Positions 14,045-25,840 are shown, numbered from the stretch's first letter. The stretch: 64,000 bases of DNA from Anoplopoma fimbria (GCF_027596085.1 NC_072472.1:6820745-6884744); one strand, 5' to 3'. Numbers and translations are program-made. The notes: generated by a model from the sequence alone, not told the origin.

Positions 14045-16599
14045 TATTTTAACACAGTACATTTTTTTTTTTTTTTTAAATGGACAGCAAATGGCACATT
14101 ATATACTGGCCTAACAGTACAAACCAAACTTTAGTGTTTTTTGTCAAACTGTTGCCTTGGTGTTGATTGGCTGAACATACCTGGTGCAGCTTATCAGCTG
14201 TGTCGGGAAAAGGGAAGAGTGATTGGTGGGCTTTCCGGGACCACGGACAGCATTTATCTAAGAACCAAACAGAGCAAACTGATCAGCACCTCGGACAGCT
14301 CCTGTGTTCCAACCCTTAACGGGACCGCAGTGTTCAGCCCGAGGCAGACAACCCTCAATCAATTCGGGGAGAAAAAAAAACAGTCAAATCTACTTATATC
14401 CAGGGAGGCAGTATTACCAGAGGATAATGGTGTGTCTGCCTACACTTAAACAATTTTCTCCACACTCTGCCCGGCCTCACAAGGGAGAGCCTGTTACTTT
14501 AACTGTTTTATTCTGGGTATGATGTTGCCATGTTGTTGCTAGTGGCTCCAGGCTACCAAGTTTCTCTGGAGTGACCATTTCAATGCTGATGTACGGCGAG
14601 CATGCACGAGTCAACGTTAACTTGCACTAAGAAAATGCAAAGACCAGGGATAAACCAATCCAGTGGATGGATCTGCACATATGGTGGCTACACGGTGCAT
14701 GTTTGCTGCAGGATTATTGGCGACAAAGAGCATTAGAGGCTGCCACATAAGATTAGGAACAAGAGACGCAACAACTTCTGTTTGAGTGCCCCCCAAAAAA
14801 ATAAATATTAAAATGATCTGTTGTCTAGGAAAATGTGTTTTTATCGACTAGATGTAATGATTAGAACTGTTCACAAAACTGAGCAGCGCATCATTAACGT
14901 GCACCGCAGGCGGCTGCAGATTCTGGCAGTGTACTGGTCAGAGATCAGGGAGGACTGTGTTCGGGTGTTGGTGCTGGGGGAGTGACTGATTGAGTCTGCT
15001 ACCGCTGACAGACTGATTACACTCAGAGAACAGCGAGCAGTAATGCACCAGTATAGAGAGGGGGAGAGACGGAGTCAGAGTGGGAGAAAAGAGAGAGAGA
15101 AGGGAAGGGTGCGCCAGACTACCCCCCCCCCCTCCTCCTGCATCAGGGAGGAGGGCTATCCCAGCTTCCCATCCTCCCATCATCGTGATCTCCTCTCTGC
15201 AGTATCTTCTCCTGCTGCCAGCTACAGTAGGCTCGGCCATGACATACGACACTTGCACCAAAAGTCACTTTACTCCGCTTACAAGTCCACTCGGCTTGAT
15301 TTTTTTTTTTTTTTCACTTGAATTCCTGTCCCCCCCCACGCCCCGTATGTTTGAATGGCATTATAGCCCAGTTAGCTGCTATGAGCTCACATGGATTTGT
15401 TTATGTGACGGATAACAGGTTCTTATAGAAATAACAAGTTTTAAACTACTGTATTTGCAGGAAGACTATTAAACATGAGGTTGGCACTCAATACTGGAGT
15501 CCTGATAACAGCAATGTATTGATTTATCCTGTGTTAATGATGTGGGATATTGTTCTCTCTCTCTCTCTCTCTCTTTGTAATGAACAATAGTGTCACGTTT
15601 GCACATATTAGGCTATATGTTTCGACAATGTTTTACCTCTAGAATCTTACTTGAAGTGCACTAAGATCGAAACAGTCGTGTCAACATTTATTTGATAATA
15701 ATTCATTTTAAAGATCTATATGGGGAAAAAACTGCTGTTACATGAGTATTAACGGGTATGGAGTGTATAGTATTCCACATTGTATTCAGATGACAGCAGT
15801 AAGAATCAAACCGGTTATTAAATCAACCACCGTTGAAAGTTCCCTGAGAATTTAGATTATTTTAGATCGTGTTGAAACACAACACCTTATGGGAGTCTTA
15901 AGTCTCCACTTTTTGAACCATGATACCTGGCAAGCTGCCTAAACTGGAGCTTACACAGTGGCATGGACTATGAATGTGCACCATTCGCCTCCTGCTCTGC
16001 AGAACAATACACTTCTTGAAATGATTCATGTATTTCAACCTCATGCAGGGGAAGACAAGACATCCACAGCATCAGACAGAAGCAGAACATGACTCAAAAC
16101 ACAAAATAAGAGCTTTTTTTTTAATTTAGTTTAGTAATATTTGGTTTTCTGTTACCAAACTATGAGCTTGAAGACATCGCTGCTCCTGAACGCTCCACTG
16201 GTGTTATTTGGCAGATATGGCTCCGGCATACATGAATGGCAACTTTGTATTTATCTTTGCTGTGCGTTGTAATTATCCAAATTTGATACAATATAACAAA
16301 AAAAGAAACCTTTTGCAAAAACCCACTTAACATCCCAGAATATGCATACAAAGCTCAGCAGCACACAAACACAACACAGCAGCCTTGACATCCAATATGC
16401 CGCTATTATTGCGCACAATGTAGAGCCCCTTTCACACCGGTAAAAAAAGAAAAGAAATACAGTATTCCCTCTAATCTCCAACCCCTTCATCTTCACACTA
16501 TGTTATCAGATCAAACCCCGCACAGAGAGGCCACATAAGGCCATGACGAGCTCCGGGGAGGACAAGGAGCTCGGATCTCCTGAGATTTCACAAGTCTGC

Positions 16600-16862
16600 A
16601 GAGCGTCGCCGCCTCTCCATCTCCATCTCCATCTCCATCTTCCAGCTCCATCTCCATCTTCCAGCTCCAGCTCCATCTTCCAGCTCCATCTCCTCCAAAA
16701 AAGCACCTGCATGCCGGGGGAAGCTGGACGGAGCGGCTTCACAGCACTGTTACCTGATCTGAGGCCTCTCCTGTGGCAACGTGATCCTCTCTCGGGTCCT
16801 CCTCCGGGGGTCCAGCCGGTCCGGCTCTCACTCTCCTGGGGCTGCTGGGATTCCTCACCACG

Positions 16863-16896
<34 letters not shown>

Positions 16897-16930
16897 CTCC
16901 TCCTCCTCTCTCCTCCTCTCCTCACCCGAG
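16600..16930. repeat. CATCTC / CT-rich pyrimidine tract
   Basis: CATCTC and TTCCAGCTC units (16615-16695) and (CT)n/(CTCC)n runs (16863-16925). Open frames on both strands are low-complexity artefacts. The stretch is GC-richer than its surroundings and could mark a promoter, for example the capn5 leader on the minus strand, but no start site can be shown. Confidence 0.7.
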
Positions 16931-17130
16931 CAGCGTCAAGCCTCCACGGAGGAGGGAAGTTCTCTTGTCCTTATTTCAAAATAAAAAAATAAAACATGTT
17001 CTTTCTCCCCCCCCTAAAATTCATTTCATTCATTTGTTGGTGACTCCAAAAATAATTAGTAATTATCCATAATTGTTGGATGTGTAAATGAGCATCCTAT
17101 CAATTTAAAAGCTGTTTACATAAAGAAAGC

Positions 17131-17582
17131 TGGACTTCATAATTCAAATGATATATGGCTTCTGATTTAGTGTTGATGTGGTAAAGACAGCTCTCCTAGT
17201 CCAAGTGAACAACAGTATCAAGTAGTGTTGTTGAATGCAACCTCAGGCTTGGCTCCTCCCCCCACCAATTCCCTAATTAAGGCCAGATTATATAAAGCAC
17301 CTGAGGATCTATTTTAACTCTGGGCCCCTGTGGCTTTTGGTCCAGGTAGTGTCTAGGCCCTGGACACTGCAGTTTAACCAAATACGTGTAACCCTAGACT
17401 CTAGGGTTACAGGTATTTGGCACAAATCAGCCTTTTTAAACTGCATATGTAATTAACTGCCCCCTCTGTTCTAGCTTTAATCTGAGGTGTACGCTGAACA
17501 TATTGTGTGTTTGAAACCTGCTGCCTACCTTTTTTTTAAGTGAGCACATGTTTTAATGCCTCAATACAAGAGATAGTGAGCA
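17131..17582 (+). repeat. ~450-bp dispersed repeat, copy A
   Basis: Shares long near-identical blocks with 25220-25610: GGACTTCATAATT, AACAACAGTATCA, GTGTTGTTGAATGCAACC and a TATATAAAGCACCTGAGGAT block. It contains a TATA-like element and a cruciform (17378-17420). It could be a solo LTR-like or MITE-like unit; no coding frame. Confidence 0.8.
17378..17420. repeat. cruciform: 21-bp inverted arms, 1-base centre
   Basis: Left arm CCAAATAC-gt-GTAACCCTAGA pairs with TCTAGGGTTAC-ag-GTATTTGG, leaving only two mismatched positions. Outer GCAGTTTA/TAAACTGC segments extend the symmetry. Confidence 0.85.
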
Positions 17583-18410
17583 GAGTCAGGTCTTTAAAAA
17601 TGTGTAATTTTAGTTTTCAGCATGGTGAGCCCAGTTAATCCCCTTTTTTCCCTTTGTGCAGATAATTTGCTTCATATTGTTTTGCTTGAGTTCTCATTCT
17701 TTAGCCTGTATTGTCAAACCATCTGTGTTGTTTACATTTGTAGATTGTGTTGGTGTTTGTGTTGGTGGCCTTTCTTGCAGTTAAGAGTGCCATATGTGGG
17801 AATGCACTTTTAATTTCCTGGGGGTGTAATTCTCCATCCTACATCCTTCCAGTGAACACATTTACACACTCCTGAATGTGTTTTTATTCTGAAGGTTTGA
17901 ACAGGATGTACAATATTTCCTTTAGCAGTATATGCCAGTGGTACTCAGGAGGGATGCAGAAGGGGGGGGATGCAGACTGAGCATGCGCCCAGCTAACAGG
18001 CCTGCTGTAATCCCCCTTTGTCACAAATAACAAGAGGATGCAATATGCTGTAATTAAGAAAACACTATCCACCTAATTATAGCCCCCCAGTTTCAACGCT
18101 GCACGTATTTAGTAACACCTAAGAAGATATAACTGAGCTTTAATTTATATTTAAACAATATATAATATTATTAACAATAAAGGCAGGAATGTTTTGGATA
18201 CAGGACATAAACACTGGTTATATACTGAATAACAGTATTGATATCATTTGATATATTACCTTACTAACCTTTTAACAAGTACTTTTATTTAATGCACATT
18301 TATTCAAAACTCATGTAGCAACAATTTATCCTGTCTGCAGAAAACAAAAAATTAATATTTTGATAAAGTCCATGCTGTACAATTTCTAAATTGATGTGAA
18401 TGATCTGTAG

Positions 18411-18494
18411 TGAGAACACAGCTGTGGCACTGGGGTCACCAGTCATCTTTGACTTCACAACCTCCACTGCCTCTATGGACCTTTACACCATCAG
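18411..18494 (+). other. orphan exon-like segment
   Basis: An 84-nt segment sits between an acceptor (TGATCTGTAG) and a strong donor (GTAAGA). Its open frame, entering and leaving in the same phase, includes VALGSPVIFDFTT. I do not recognise the protein and found no partner exon nearby, so it may be a relic exon or chance. Confidence 0.3.
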
Positions 18495-19339
18495 GTAAGA
18501 GTTATTGCTTGAAATAATCTATTTCTAAATCTCACTATATATATAAAAAATATAGAAATACTGAATAAAGTGCTTCAACAGCGACACCTGCAGGACAGAC
18601 AAGAAAGTGGTGTTTGGAGCCAAAATTCTAATCTGTGATTGGCCAAAACCTGTAGAGTTATTTTAAAAAAAAAATCCATTTTATTTAAGCTTTTATAGCA
18701 GAGTCCAATTTGCCTTTTTTAGATTCACGTTTACCTTTTTTTTTTTTTTTTTTTTTTTAAAGGAGCAGTAGCACCAGCTCCATACTCCATACTGTCACCG
18801 TCCTTGCTGTTCCGCTGAAATTGATCTGCTTTCTTCTACTCAGCGATAAAAGGGTTTGAAATGACCACTTGTTTAATCTTGATTTATTTGTAATACATTT
18901 TTATTTTATAAGCTTTTCATTGCCTGGCATTATATTAAATTATAGTCATGTGTTCCATGTAAGCACCTTGTACATTTACTTTGAAACTGTTTTCTTTATT
19001 GTTTCATTATTTTCAGGTCAGTAATGTTTTTTCTTAATGAAAGAGGAAGTGAGTTAACACTTTAAATCAGGCCTAAAATGTTGGATGAAAAGTATTCAAA
19101 ACTCCATGTGTCTTTTATATAAATACACAAATTTACTCAAGATCATTTCTGTTTCTTTCACTATATTGGAGAAAAAGTGGAAGTGGATTAAAAACTTTCA
19201 AAAATATAAATAGAAAAACATTATGATGATTCTCTGTGGTCTAAAGAAAAGATGAATTCATTGGGTTTCAATTTTATCCAAATTTATTTTCATTGTTCAG
19301 TATTAAATATCACATTATATTCCTGCTAATTAGGCTCTT

Positions 19340-19490
19340 TTGGCCCAAATCAGCAGCAGCTCCTGACTCTATGAAGACGAGAAAAAAACTCCCCAAAATG
19401 GGAAGAAAAACTCTGGAAAGGCAATTCAAAGAGAGATCCCCTCTCCTTGGACGACTGGGCGTGCTAAATGATCTGCAAGGTGGCCAATTA
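19340..19490 (+). repeat. dispersed fish repeat (AACTCC...GGAAGAAAAACTCTGG)
   Basis: The text around ATGGGAAGAAAAACTCTGG and GAGAGATCCCCTCTCCTTGG resembles a common fish interspersed repeat known to me from other genomes. The short open frame across it is not a gene. Confidence 0.4.
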
Positions 19491-19807
19491 TTATTTAATA
19501 TTTAATAAAATAACTCCAATTAAGTCCAATTAAAGCATTTGTACCATAACCCTGTGTTGTAGATTGGTAATAAATAAACCTTGAGTCCTCCTTCCGGTCA
19601 AAGAGAGAGACAGCATTAGTACTTGGATGACATTTGGATTTTGCATTTAATAATAAAAATAATAATTTGGTTTGATGGCAATTATTTTATTACTAATTTA
19701 ATAATGGTGAACTGTCACAGTTTCACCCATTCATACATTCATTCATTCATTCATTCATACATTCAATCACTGAAGGCCGGGGCTTCCACACAAGGAGCCA
19801 CCTGCCC

Positions 19808-20034
19808 GTCACATATATCACATATATCACATATATCACATATTCACATATATCACATATTCACATATATCACATATTCACATATATCACATATATCACA
19901 TATTCACATATATCACATATATCACATATCACATATATCACATATTCACATATATCACATATATCACATATTCACATATATCACATATATCACATATATC
20001 ACATATATCACATATTCACATATATCACATATGT
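19808..20034. repeat. ACATATATC / ACATATTC minisatellite
   Basis: About 25 tandem units of 8-9 bp. The repeat opens one reading frame artificially, giving His-Ile-Ser-type peptides. Confidence 0.95.
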
Positions 20035-20039
20035 TCCAT

Positions 20040-20195
20040 TCATACAAAGTCCGATGGCACAGCCCTCGGGAGCAATTTGGGTTCAGTGTCTTGCCCAAGG
20101 ACACTTCGACGTGGACTAGAGGAGTTGGGAATCAATCCGCCGATCTTCCAATTGGAAGAAGACTCACTCTCCCTCTTAGCCACCGCCGCCCCCCT
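20040..20195. repeat. interspersed fish repeat with TGCCCAAGGACAC box
   Basis: The blocks TTGCCCAAGGACACTTCGAC and TAGCCACCGCCGCCCC match a very common teleost repeat, recognised from general knowledge. A relative occurs inverted at 31790-31950. Confidence 0.6.
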
Positions 20196-20199
20196 ATGG

Positions 20200-20478
20200 G
20201 TTTGTTCTTGTGTTGTGTTTTCTTGTTGTGTTGTGTTTTTTTGTTGTTTCTTTTATGTGTTGTGTTTCTTGTTGTGTTGTGTATTCTTGTGTTGTGTATT
20301 CTTGTTGTGTTTTCTTGTTGTGTTTTTTTGTTTTGTTTCTTGTGTTGTGTTTTCTTGTGTTGTGTTTTCTTGTGTTGTGTTTTCTTGTTGTGTTTCTTGT
20401 TGTGTTGTGTTTTCTTGTTGTGTTGTGTTTTCTTGTTGTGTTGTGTTTTCTTGTTGTGTTGTGTTTTCTTGTGTTGTA
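20200..20478. repeat. TTTTCTTGTTGTGTTGTG minisatellite
   Basis: Variable tandem units of TGTTGTGTTTTCTTG over about 280 bp. It creates Cys/Val/Phe-rich frames on one strand and Lys/His/Asn/Thr-rich frames on the other; none is a gene. Confidence 0.93.
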
Positions 20479-20605
20479 GATTAATGATGATCCCTGATAT
20501 GTCGAGCAGGAGTTCCTCACGTTCTCCTTCCTGTTAAAGAGATCCTCTTTAGGAGTTGGATGTCAAGTTTGGGATTGGATATGTTGAAAGATTTTAAGTG
20601 TGTGT

Positions 20606-20644
20606 GGGTTAGGGTTAGGGTTAGGGTTAGGGTTAGGGTTAGGG
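20606..20644. repeat. interstitial telomeric tract (GGGTTA)6.5
   Basis: Thirty-nine bases of perfect vertebrate telomere repeat, followed directly by a (TG)n tract to about 20690. It ends 47 bp past the kinase stop codon. Confidence 0.97.
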
Positions 20645-20691
20645 TGTGTGTGTGTGTGTGTGTGCGCGTGTGTGTGTGTGTGTTTGTGGGT

Positions 20692-23600
20692 TTATCCGAG
20701 CCATGGGTGATTCCTGAGCTGCTCCAGGGTGATACGCTGATCCGGGAATACCGTCAAACATGTCCGTAAGAAGTCCTGGCAATCTGGAGAGAAAGAAGGA
20801 GAAGAACGATGAGGTCGACGGCTATGGTGATCCATCAGGATGTGAACGAACATGAACAGATTTGAGTCCGCTGACATGTTTGTGAATGTTTTTTTCTTAC
20901 CCTTGGAGAGCTTCCTGCTGATTCTCAGTTTGTGTGTGATGAACTTCATGGTCTCGAATTCCCTATCACTGTGGACCGTGTCGAACAGGACGGTTCCCAT
21001 CTGCCACACTGTGGTCGGCCCGGCTCTGTAGGTGCCAAGAATGAACCACTCTGGGGGGATGTGAGCAGGGGTACCTAGAACATACAGACATAATAATGTT
21101 AAGACGGTGAGGAGCTTTGTCGTAAAAGTGTAAAAAGTCACAGATGGGTAAGTCAGGAGTAAAGCTAGACATCTTACCGTAGAATACCCGGTAAGAGGCT
21201 CCTCTCTTCACGAAGCAGCTCAGCCCAAAGTCGATGAGGCGAACTCGTGGGAAGTCTGAGCTGGTCTCGATCAGGATGTTTTCCACCTTGATGTCGCGGT
21301 GGAAGATGTGTTGTTTCTCAAGGTCGATCACTGCATCGACCAGCTGTCTCAGTATGATCTGACGGACAAAAGAGAGAGAGGAGGGATCAGAGAGGAGGAT
21401 GGTTTGACATGTTTTCATGGCTGTGACTCTGTGATGACTACAACTGTGAGATACAAAGTTTTAGACCCATCTTTAAGCCGTCGGCACTGAAACACGCCAA
21501 AGATTTTCAGTGGAGTGGATTTTAACCCAATCTGTTTGCTTTCTTGTGGAAATACGTTTGGTTGACCTGGTTCTTTGTCGACAACCTGTTGGACTTCTTA
21601 CATTACTGTTTCTTGCTCTATCAGAGCAATTACTTCGGTAATGTTTTCATATTCAATAGACTCATGGCTAAACACGAGAAAAATAAACCCCTAATTGCAA
21701 AAAGTAAGTTCCTGTAAAAAGTTTAAAACACAGAATGATCCTCCAGCAGCTTACCTTGGCTTCCTTTTCGTCCAAGGAGCCTCCGTTGTCTTCGATGTAG
21801 CCGTGGAGATCTGTGGATGGCATCGGTCTCTCCAGCACCAGGATCAGTTTCTTGTCCAGATCGAACCAGTCCAGCAGGGATATGGGTGCTGACGTCCCCT
21901 CTGATTCGGCCGCCAGTTTCAACATGATGGCGACCTCAATGGAGATTTTGTTCCCGTCGTCGTCCTGAAACATCACAACAGAGAGGAGGATGAGAGAGAG
22001 CCATGATTCATCCTTAATACATTCAGAAAGAGAGAGCGAGCGGTGTTGAATGCAGCAGATTGAAATACTCACCACGTGTTTGAGGGGAACCTTGTCCTTG
22101 GGAATGTGTTTGATGGCAACCTACGAGATACAAACAACACTTCGGTTAGCACTTCCTCATCATATTGTGTGTGTGCATGTGTGTGTGTGTGTTTGTGTGT
22201 GCAAGAACGTGTGTGGAACACTTACAGGAAGATGATCTGCTATGCGATATCCAGCGAACACAGATCCACATCCTCCTTCGCCAAGTTGTTCCAGCTGTTG
22301 GTATTTGGCCTCAAATTCTTTTAAATAGAGAAACACATATTTTGTTTTAATACATTTTTGAGTAACAACATCTACATGTTAACTAAACTCTAATATGAAT
22401 CCTTCCTATGTTTTTTTTAACTTATATAAATCATAATTCTACATGTAACAAAATCAAGCCAAACCCTACATGTATTACTATCTACTGACCTGTTGTGATG
22501 CGTTCCAACAAATCTTGTTCGGTGTCTTTTTTGGTCTTCTGTTTGGTCTTCTGTTTGGTCTTCTGTTTGGTCTTCTGTTTGGTCTTCTGTTTGGTCTCCT
22601 GTTTGGTCTTCTGTTTGGTCTTCTGTTTGGTCTTCTGTTTGGTGTCTTTTTTGGTCTCCTCTTCGGTGTGTCCTTTGGTTGTGTCCTTGGTATCCTTTTT
22701 GGCATCCTTCAGGTCCGGCCTCTTCTTCTTCTGGTTTGGTTCTTCACCATCAGTGGTGGCGACCTTCCTCTTATCGCCTCTCTTGCTCACATCCACAGAT
22801 GTATTGGAGCTTTCTACAGATGAGAAAAAAACAAGAGGAACATCAGTTTGTTGACAGTCACAACACTAACGTGGACAAAAAGTCCTTAAAACTAAATGAC
22901 ATCATGGGCCGTCATTCGATGTCTCCCAAATCACACATGAGTCTTTTCTGCTCTTTTGCCTCTTAGGTCAAGGAACAGTTCATCATTTATAGCAGTAATA
23001 GTAGTAGTATAGCATAATAGTTTTGAATTTAAATGACCCCCTTGATTAACTATTTAATTTCACATTTATAGCATATCTTCTCAAATCGCCCAACATCGTA
23101 GGCTAGTTCTGTTTTTATTTGTTAACTCGTTCCGATTTAAATATCGAGACAACGTACGTTGTGAGGTGGATATGTTGGTCTTAGATTTTGATATACCCCC
23201 CCCCCCCTCACTGTAATCAATTTCTATTGGAATGAACTTCTACAAAATAAATAGTCCCACAGAAACTACAGTGCGTACAATGGTTTATCTATCCTATACA
23301 GGGAATATTTTTTTGGACAAAGATGATTTCATTTCGATTTTAAAGGTTATTTGTTGATACATTAAGCACCACAAATACAATTCCTCTGTTGCACCGGGGT
23401 GAATGCAAAAATCTCAGAGACAGATGTTTAATAATGTGAGGGAAAATCCCAAACTATCTGCATAAATAAATACTATTGGAGAGACAATATGTGTCATTTT
23501 TTTGTATTTTACAACAGCAGCGTCACATGATCAGCTTACCAGTGTCCACTGAGGTGGATGGTAACTCCGTGTCATACTTGAGGAGGTCGAGTCGTCTCCT

Positions 23601-24112
23601 TTTGTCCTTCTTCGGTTTTTTTTGTCCCTCTCCATCGTCTCTGACTTTCCTCTTCCCTCGTTTCACAGTGACGTCGTCCTCTGGGGTGGTTTGGGTCTCC
23701 TTTCCAGCGATCATTGCCATTTTGATGAGGGTCTTCCTGTTTAGACTGGCCTTCCTTTTGGTCCCTTTAGTCGGGACATCCATTCTCGACGCTGAACTTT
23801 GCTCAGATGTGCTGATGTTTTTCCGTTCTACAAATGAGAAAAACAAAGTGGAACATAAATCTGTTGTGAACAAAAGTCACTAACTGTATGAAATTGTCCT
23901 TATTTATAATCTCACAGTTCAGAAACAGATCACAAAGAGAAAAATGGGCTCAACAGCAGGAATCAGAGGTCTATCTCGAGGTATTGGCTCTGAATTAGTC
24001 CTCTGGATCAGTAACACCAGTGAACGCAGATTTCTGCCTGGATTTCTCACTTACTTCGATCATGTTTGAGGGCCGGAGAACGGTGTTTCTTTGTCTTCTT
24101 TGTAGGGTCCAT
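20692..24112 (-). CDS. PIM-like serine/threonine kinase with lysine-rich N-terminal extension
   Basis: A complete nine-exon gene read by joining 24055-24112, 23540-23827, 22490-22813, 22226-22317, 22073-22120, 21755-21964, 21178-21358, 20901-21074 and 20692-20783 (1467 nt, 488 aa). All junctions are GT-AG and in phase. Residues 1 to about 223 are Lys/Arg-rich, probably disordered and possibly nuclear. The kinase domain follows: glycine loop LGEGGCGSV (235-243), VAIK with Lys258, alpha-C Glu280, hinge ERPMP (315-319), HRDIKVEN with Asp362, and DFG with Asp383. The C-lobe has PPEWF and a closing CxxFLRxCLxxxPxxR block. The proline-containing ERP hinge and the PPEW motif are typical of the PIM family, which regulates survival and growth. 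All catalytic residues are present, so it is probably active. PIM-like kinases are greatly expanded in teleosts. The start is the only ATG that opens exon 1 (MDPTKKTKKHRS). The exact paralogue is unknown, and expression is unproven. Confidence 0.92.
22515..22665 (-). repeat. 12-bp coding minisatellite in kinase exon 3
   Basis: About twelve units of GACCAAACAGAA, read in the kinase frame as repeated K-T-K-Q, with one unit as TKQE. The unit length is a multiple of three, so copy changes would not shift the frame. Confidence 0.9.
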
Positions 24113-25806
24113 GATGAGTTTTGATAAGTTTCTAACACAAAAACTTATGTGTGCCCCCATCTGATGCTTCAGTACATCTGACTGAGGTCACCACTGAGTG
24201 TGTTCCATTGCTGTGATGTGCGGAACATTGACCATGATGAGATGTTCTATCATGAGGTCATCACAGCAACATCACAATGAAGAGTTCCGGGATATGCAAA
24301 TGAGTGTTGGTTCTAAATTGTGTATGTGTGTGTACAGTATATATGTATAGATGGAGGTTATCCACTGAATAAATTCATATAATGCATAAAATACTAAATG
24401 TACAAGAATACATGATATACTTGATATCGACTCTTTCTCAGTCATTTGGCTGACTTTCCTCCAAACTATTCAAATGTCCTCAGGATGTTTTTATGAACTG
24501 TTCACTTAATCTTAAAGTCAAACACTTGAAAGAATAAATGCATAACATTTTTGGCTTTTGAGATGTTGTTCTGTCATTCAGGCCACCACTTTGTTCCAGA
24601 CCGAAATATCTCAACAACTGTTGAATCCTGATTTTGGTGATCCCCTGACTTTTCCCTCAATGCCCATCAACACGTTTTGTGTTTTTAGTTAAAATATCTT
24701 AACTGTTGGATGGATTTTCATGAAATTGTGTGCAGTTATCCAGGGTGCTCAGATGATCTATCCTATCCTAGGGAACCAGCAGAGTCCAGTCAATTTACAT
24801 TTCCTTTACATAACCCACATAGTACTGCAAATCCTTGCTTTCACACTTAATTTGTTTTGCAAGAGAACAACAAATGAGATATATTGTGTTAATTAGTGAA
24901 GTTTAGAGGGGCTAGAAGGCAGATTTGATTACCGGACAGATCCAGGCTTCACATTCAACAAATCAATAATGATGAGTGTCATCAATGTTGTCATTTAACT
25001 GCTAACTAGTTAACGTAGCTCCAAAATTATTATAAATATCAGCTCTTTATTGAAATATGTAAATGAGCAGGAAACTTTGTTAACATGCGCGTCTTATCCT
25101 ATCAAGCTAACCGTTTTAGTCTTGTTTACAGCTCGTTTCTGCTGCCCTCATGAGGCTAAACATGTGTGTGTATCTGTTATTGGTGAATTACAATAATATA
25201 ATACGGAGTAACGTTGCATTGGACTTCATAATTAAGAATATATGGCTTCTAAATTTGATAAAGACAGCTCCCCAAGTCTTAGTGAACAACAGTATCACCT
25301 AGTGTTGTTGAATGCAACCCCAGGCTTGGCTCCTCCCCCCACCATTTCCCTAATTAAAGCCAGATTATATAAAGCACCTGAGGATCTATTTTTACTCTAG
25401 GCCTCTGGTGCAGGTAGTGTCTGGGGTTACAGGTATTTGGTTAAACTGCACATGTCATCCTTTTTAATCTGCATATGTAATTAACCCCCCCCCCCCCTCT
25501 GTTCTAGCTTTAATCTGAGGTGTTGGCTGAACATGTGTGTTTGGAACCTGCTGCCTACCTTTTTTGAGTGAGCACATGTGTTAATGCCTCAAAACCAGAG
25601 GTAGTGAGCACCTCTAAAGCTGTTAAATCAAAAGTGAATAAACGCCTTTTAATGCTAGGCTAGCTGTTTAACCATATTTCCAGTCTTTACGCTAAGATAA
25701 GATAACTGGCTGTAGCTTCACATTCACCATACAGACACGAGTGTAATAAATCTTCTCATACTAATAAATCTTCTATTACTTCATGTGTAAAATTGATGGA
25801 GGTGCC

Positions 25807-25840
<34 letters not shown>

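Larger units (their letters stand above)
4695..16500. other. gene desert upstream of capn5 exon
   Basis: No protein-coding exon was recognised on either strand; open frames are short and of random composition. It should contain the capn5 leader intron. Scattered repeats are listed separately. A C/T-rich segment at 15050-15240 and a (CT)n at 15556-15574 are the only local composition changes. Confidence 0.55.

Noticed and set aside
15043..15415. Plus and minus frames of 92-111 codons
   Set aside because: Low-complexity purine/pyrimidine bias with C- and T-runs; no splice-bounded structure or known motif.
16506..16992. 139-149-codon frames on both strands
   Set aside because: Composition follows CT-rich and CATCTC repeats; Arg/Glu-rich or Ser/Leu-rich low complexity only.
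19623..20537. 304-codon open frame
   Set aside because: It runs through two minisatellites and an interspersed repeat. The peptide is repetitive His-Ile-Ser and Cys-Val-Phe with no domain or splice context.
22470..22854. Plus-strand frames rich in LLFG or VFCLVFCL
   Set aside because: They are antisense shadows of the KTKQ-encoding minisatellite in kinase exon 3.
23476..23883. 135-codon plus-strand frame
   Set aside because: Antisense to kinase exon 2, with no family resemblance.
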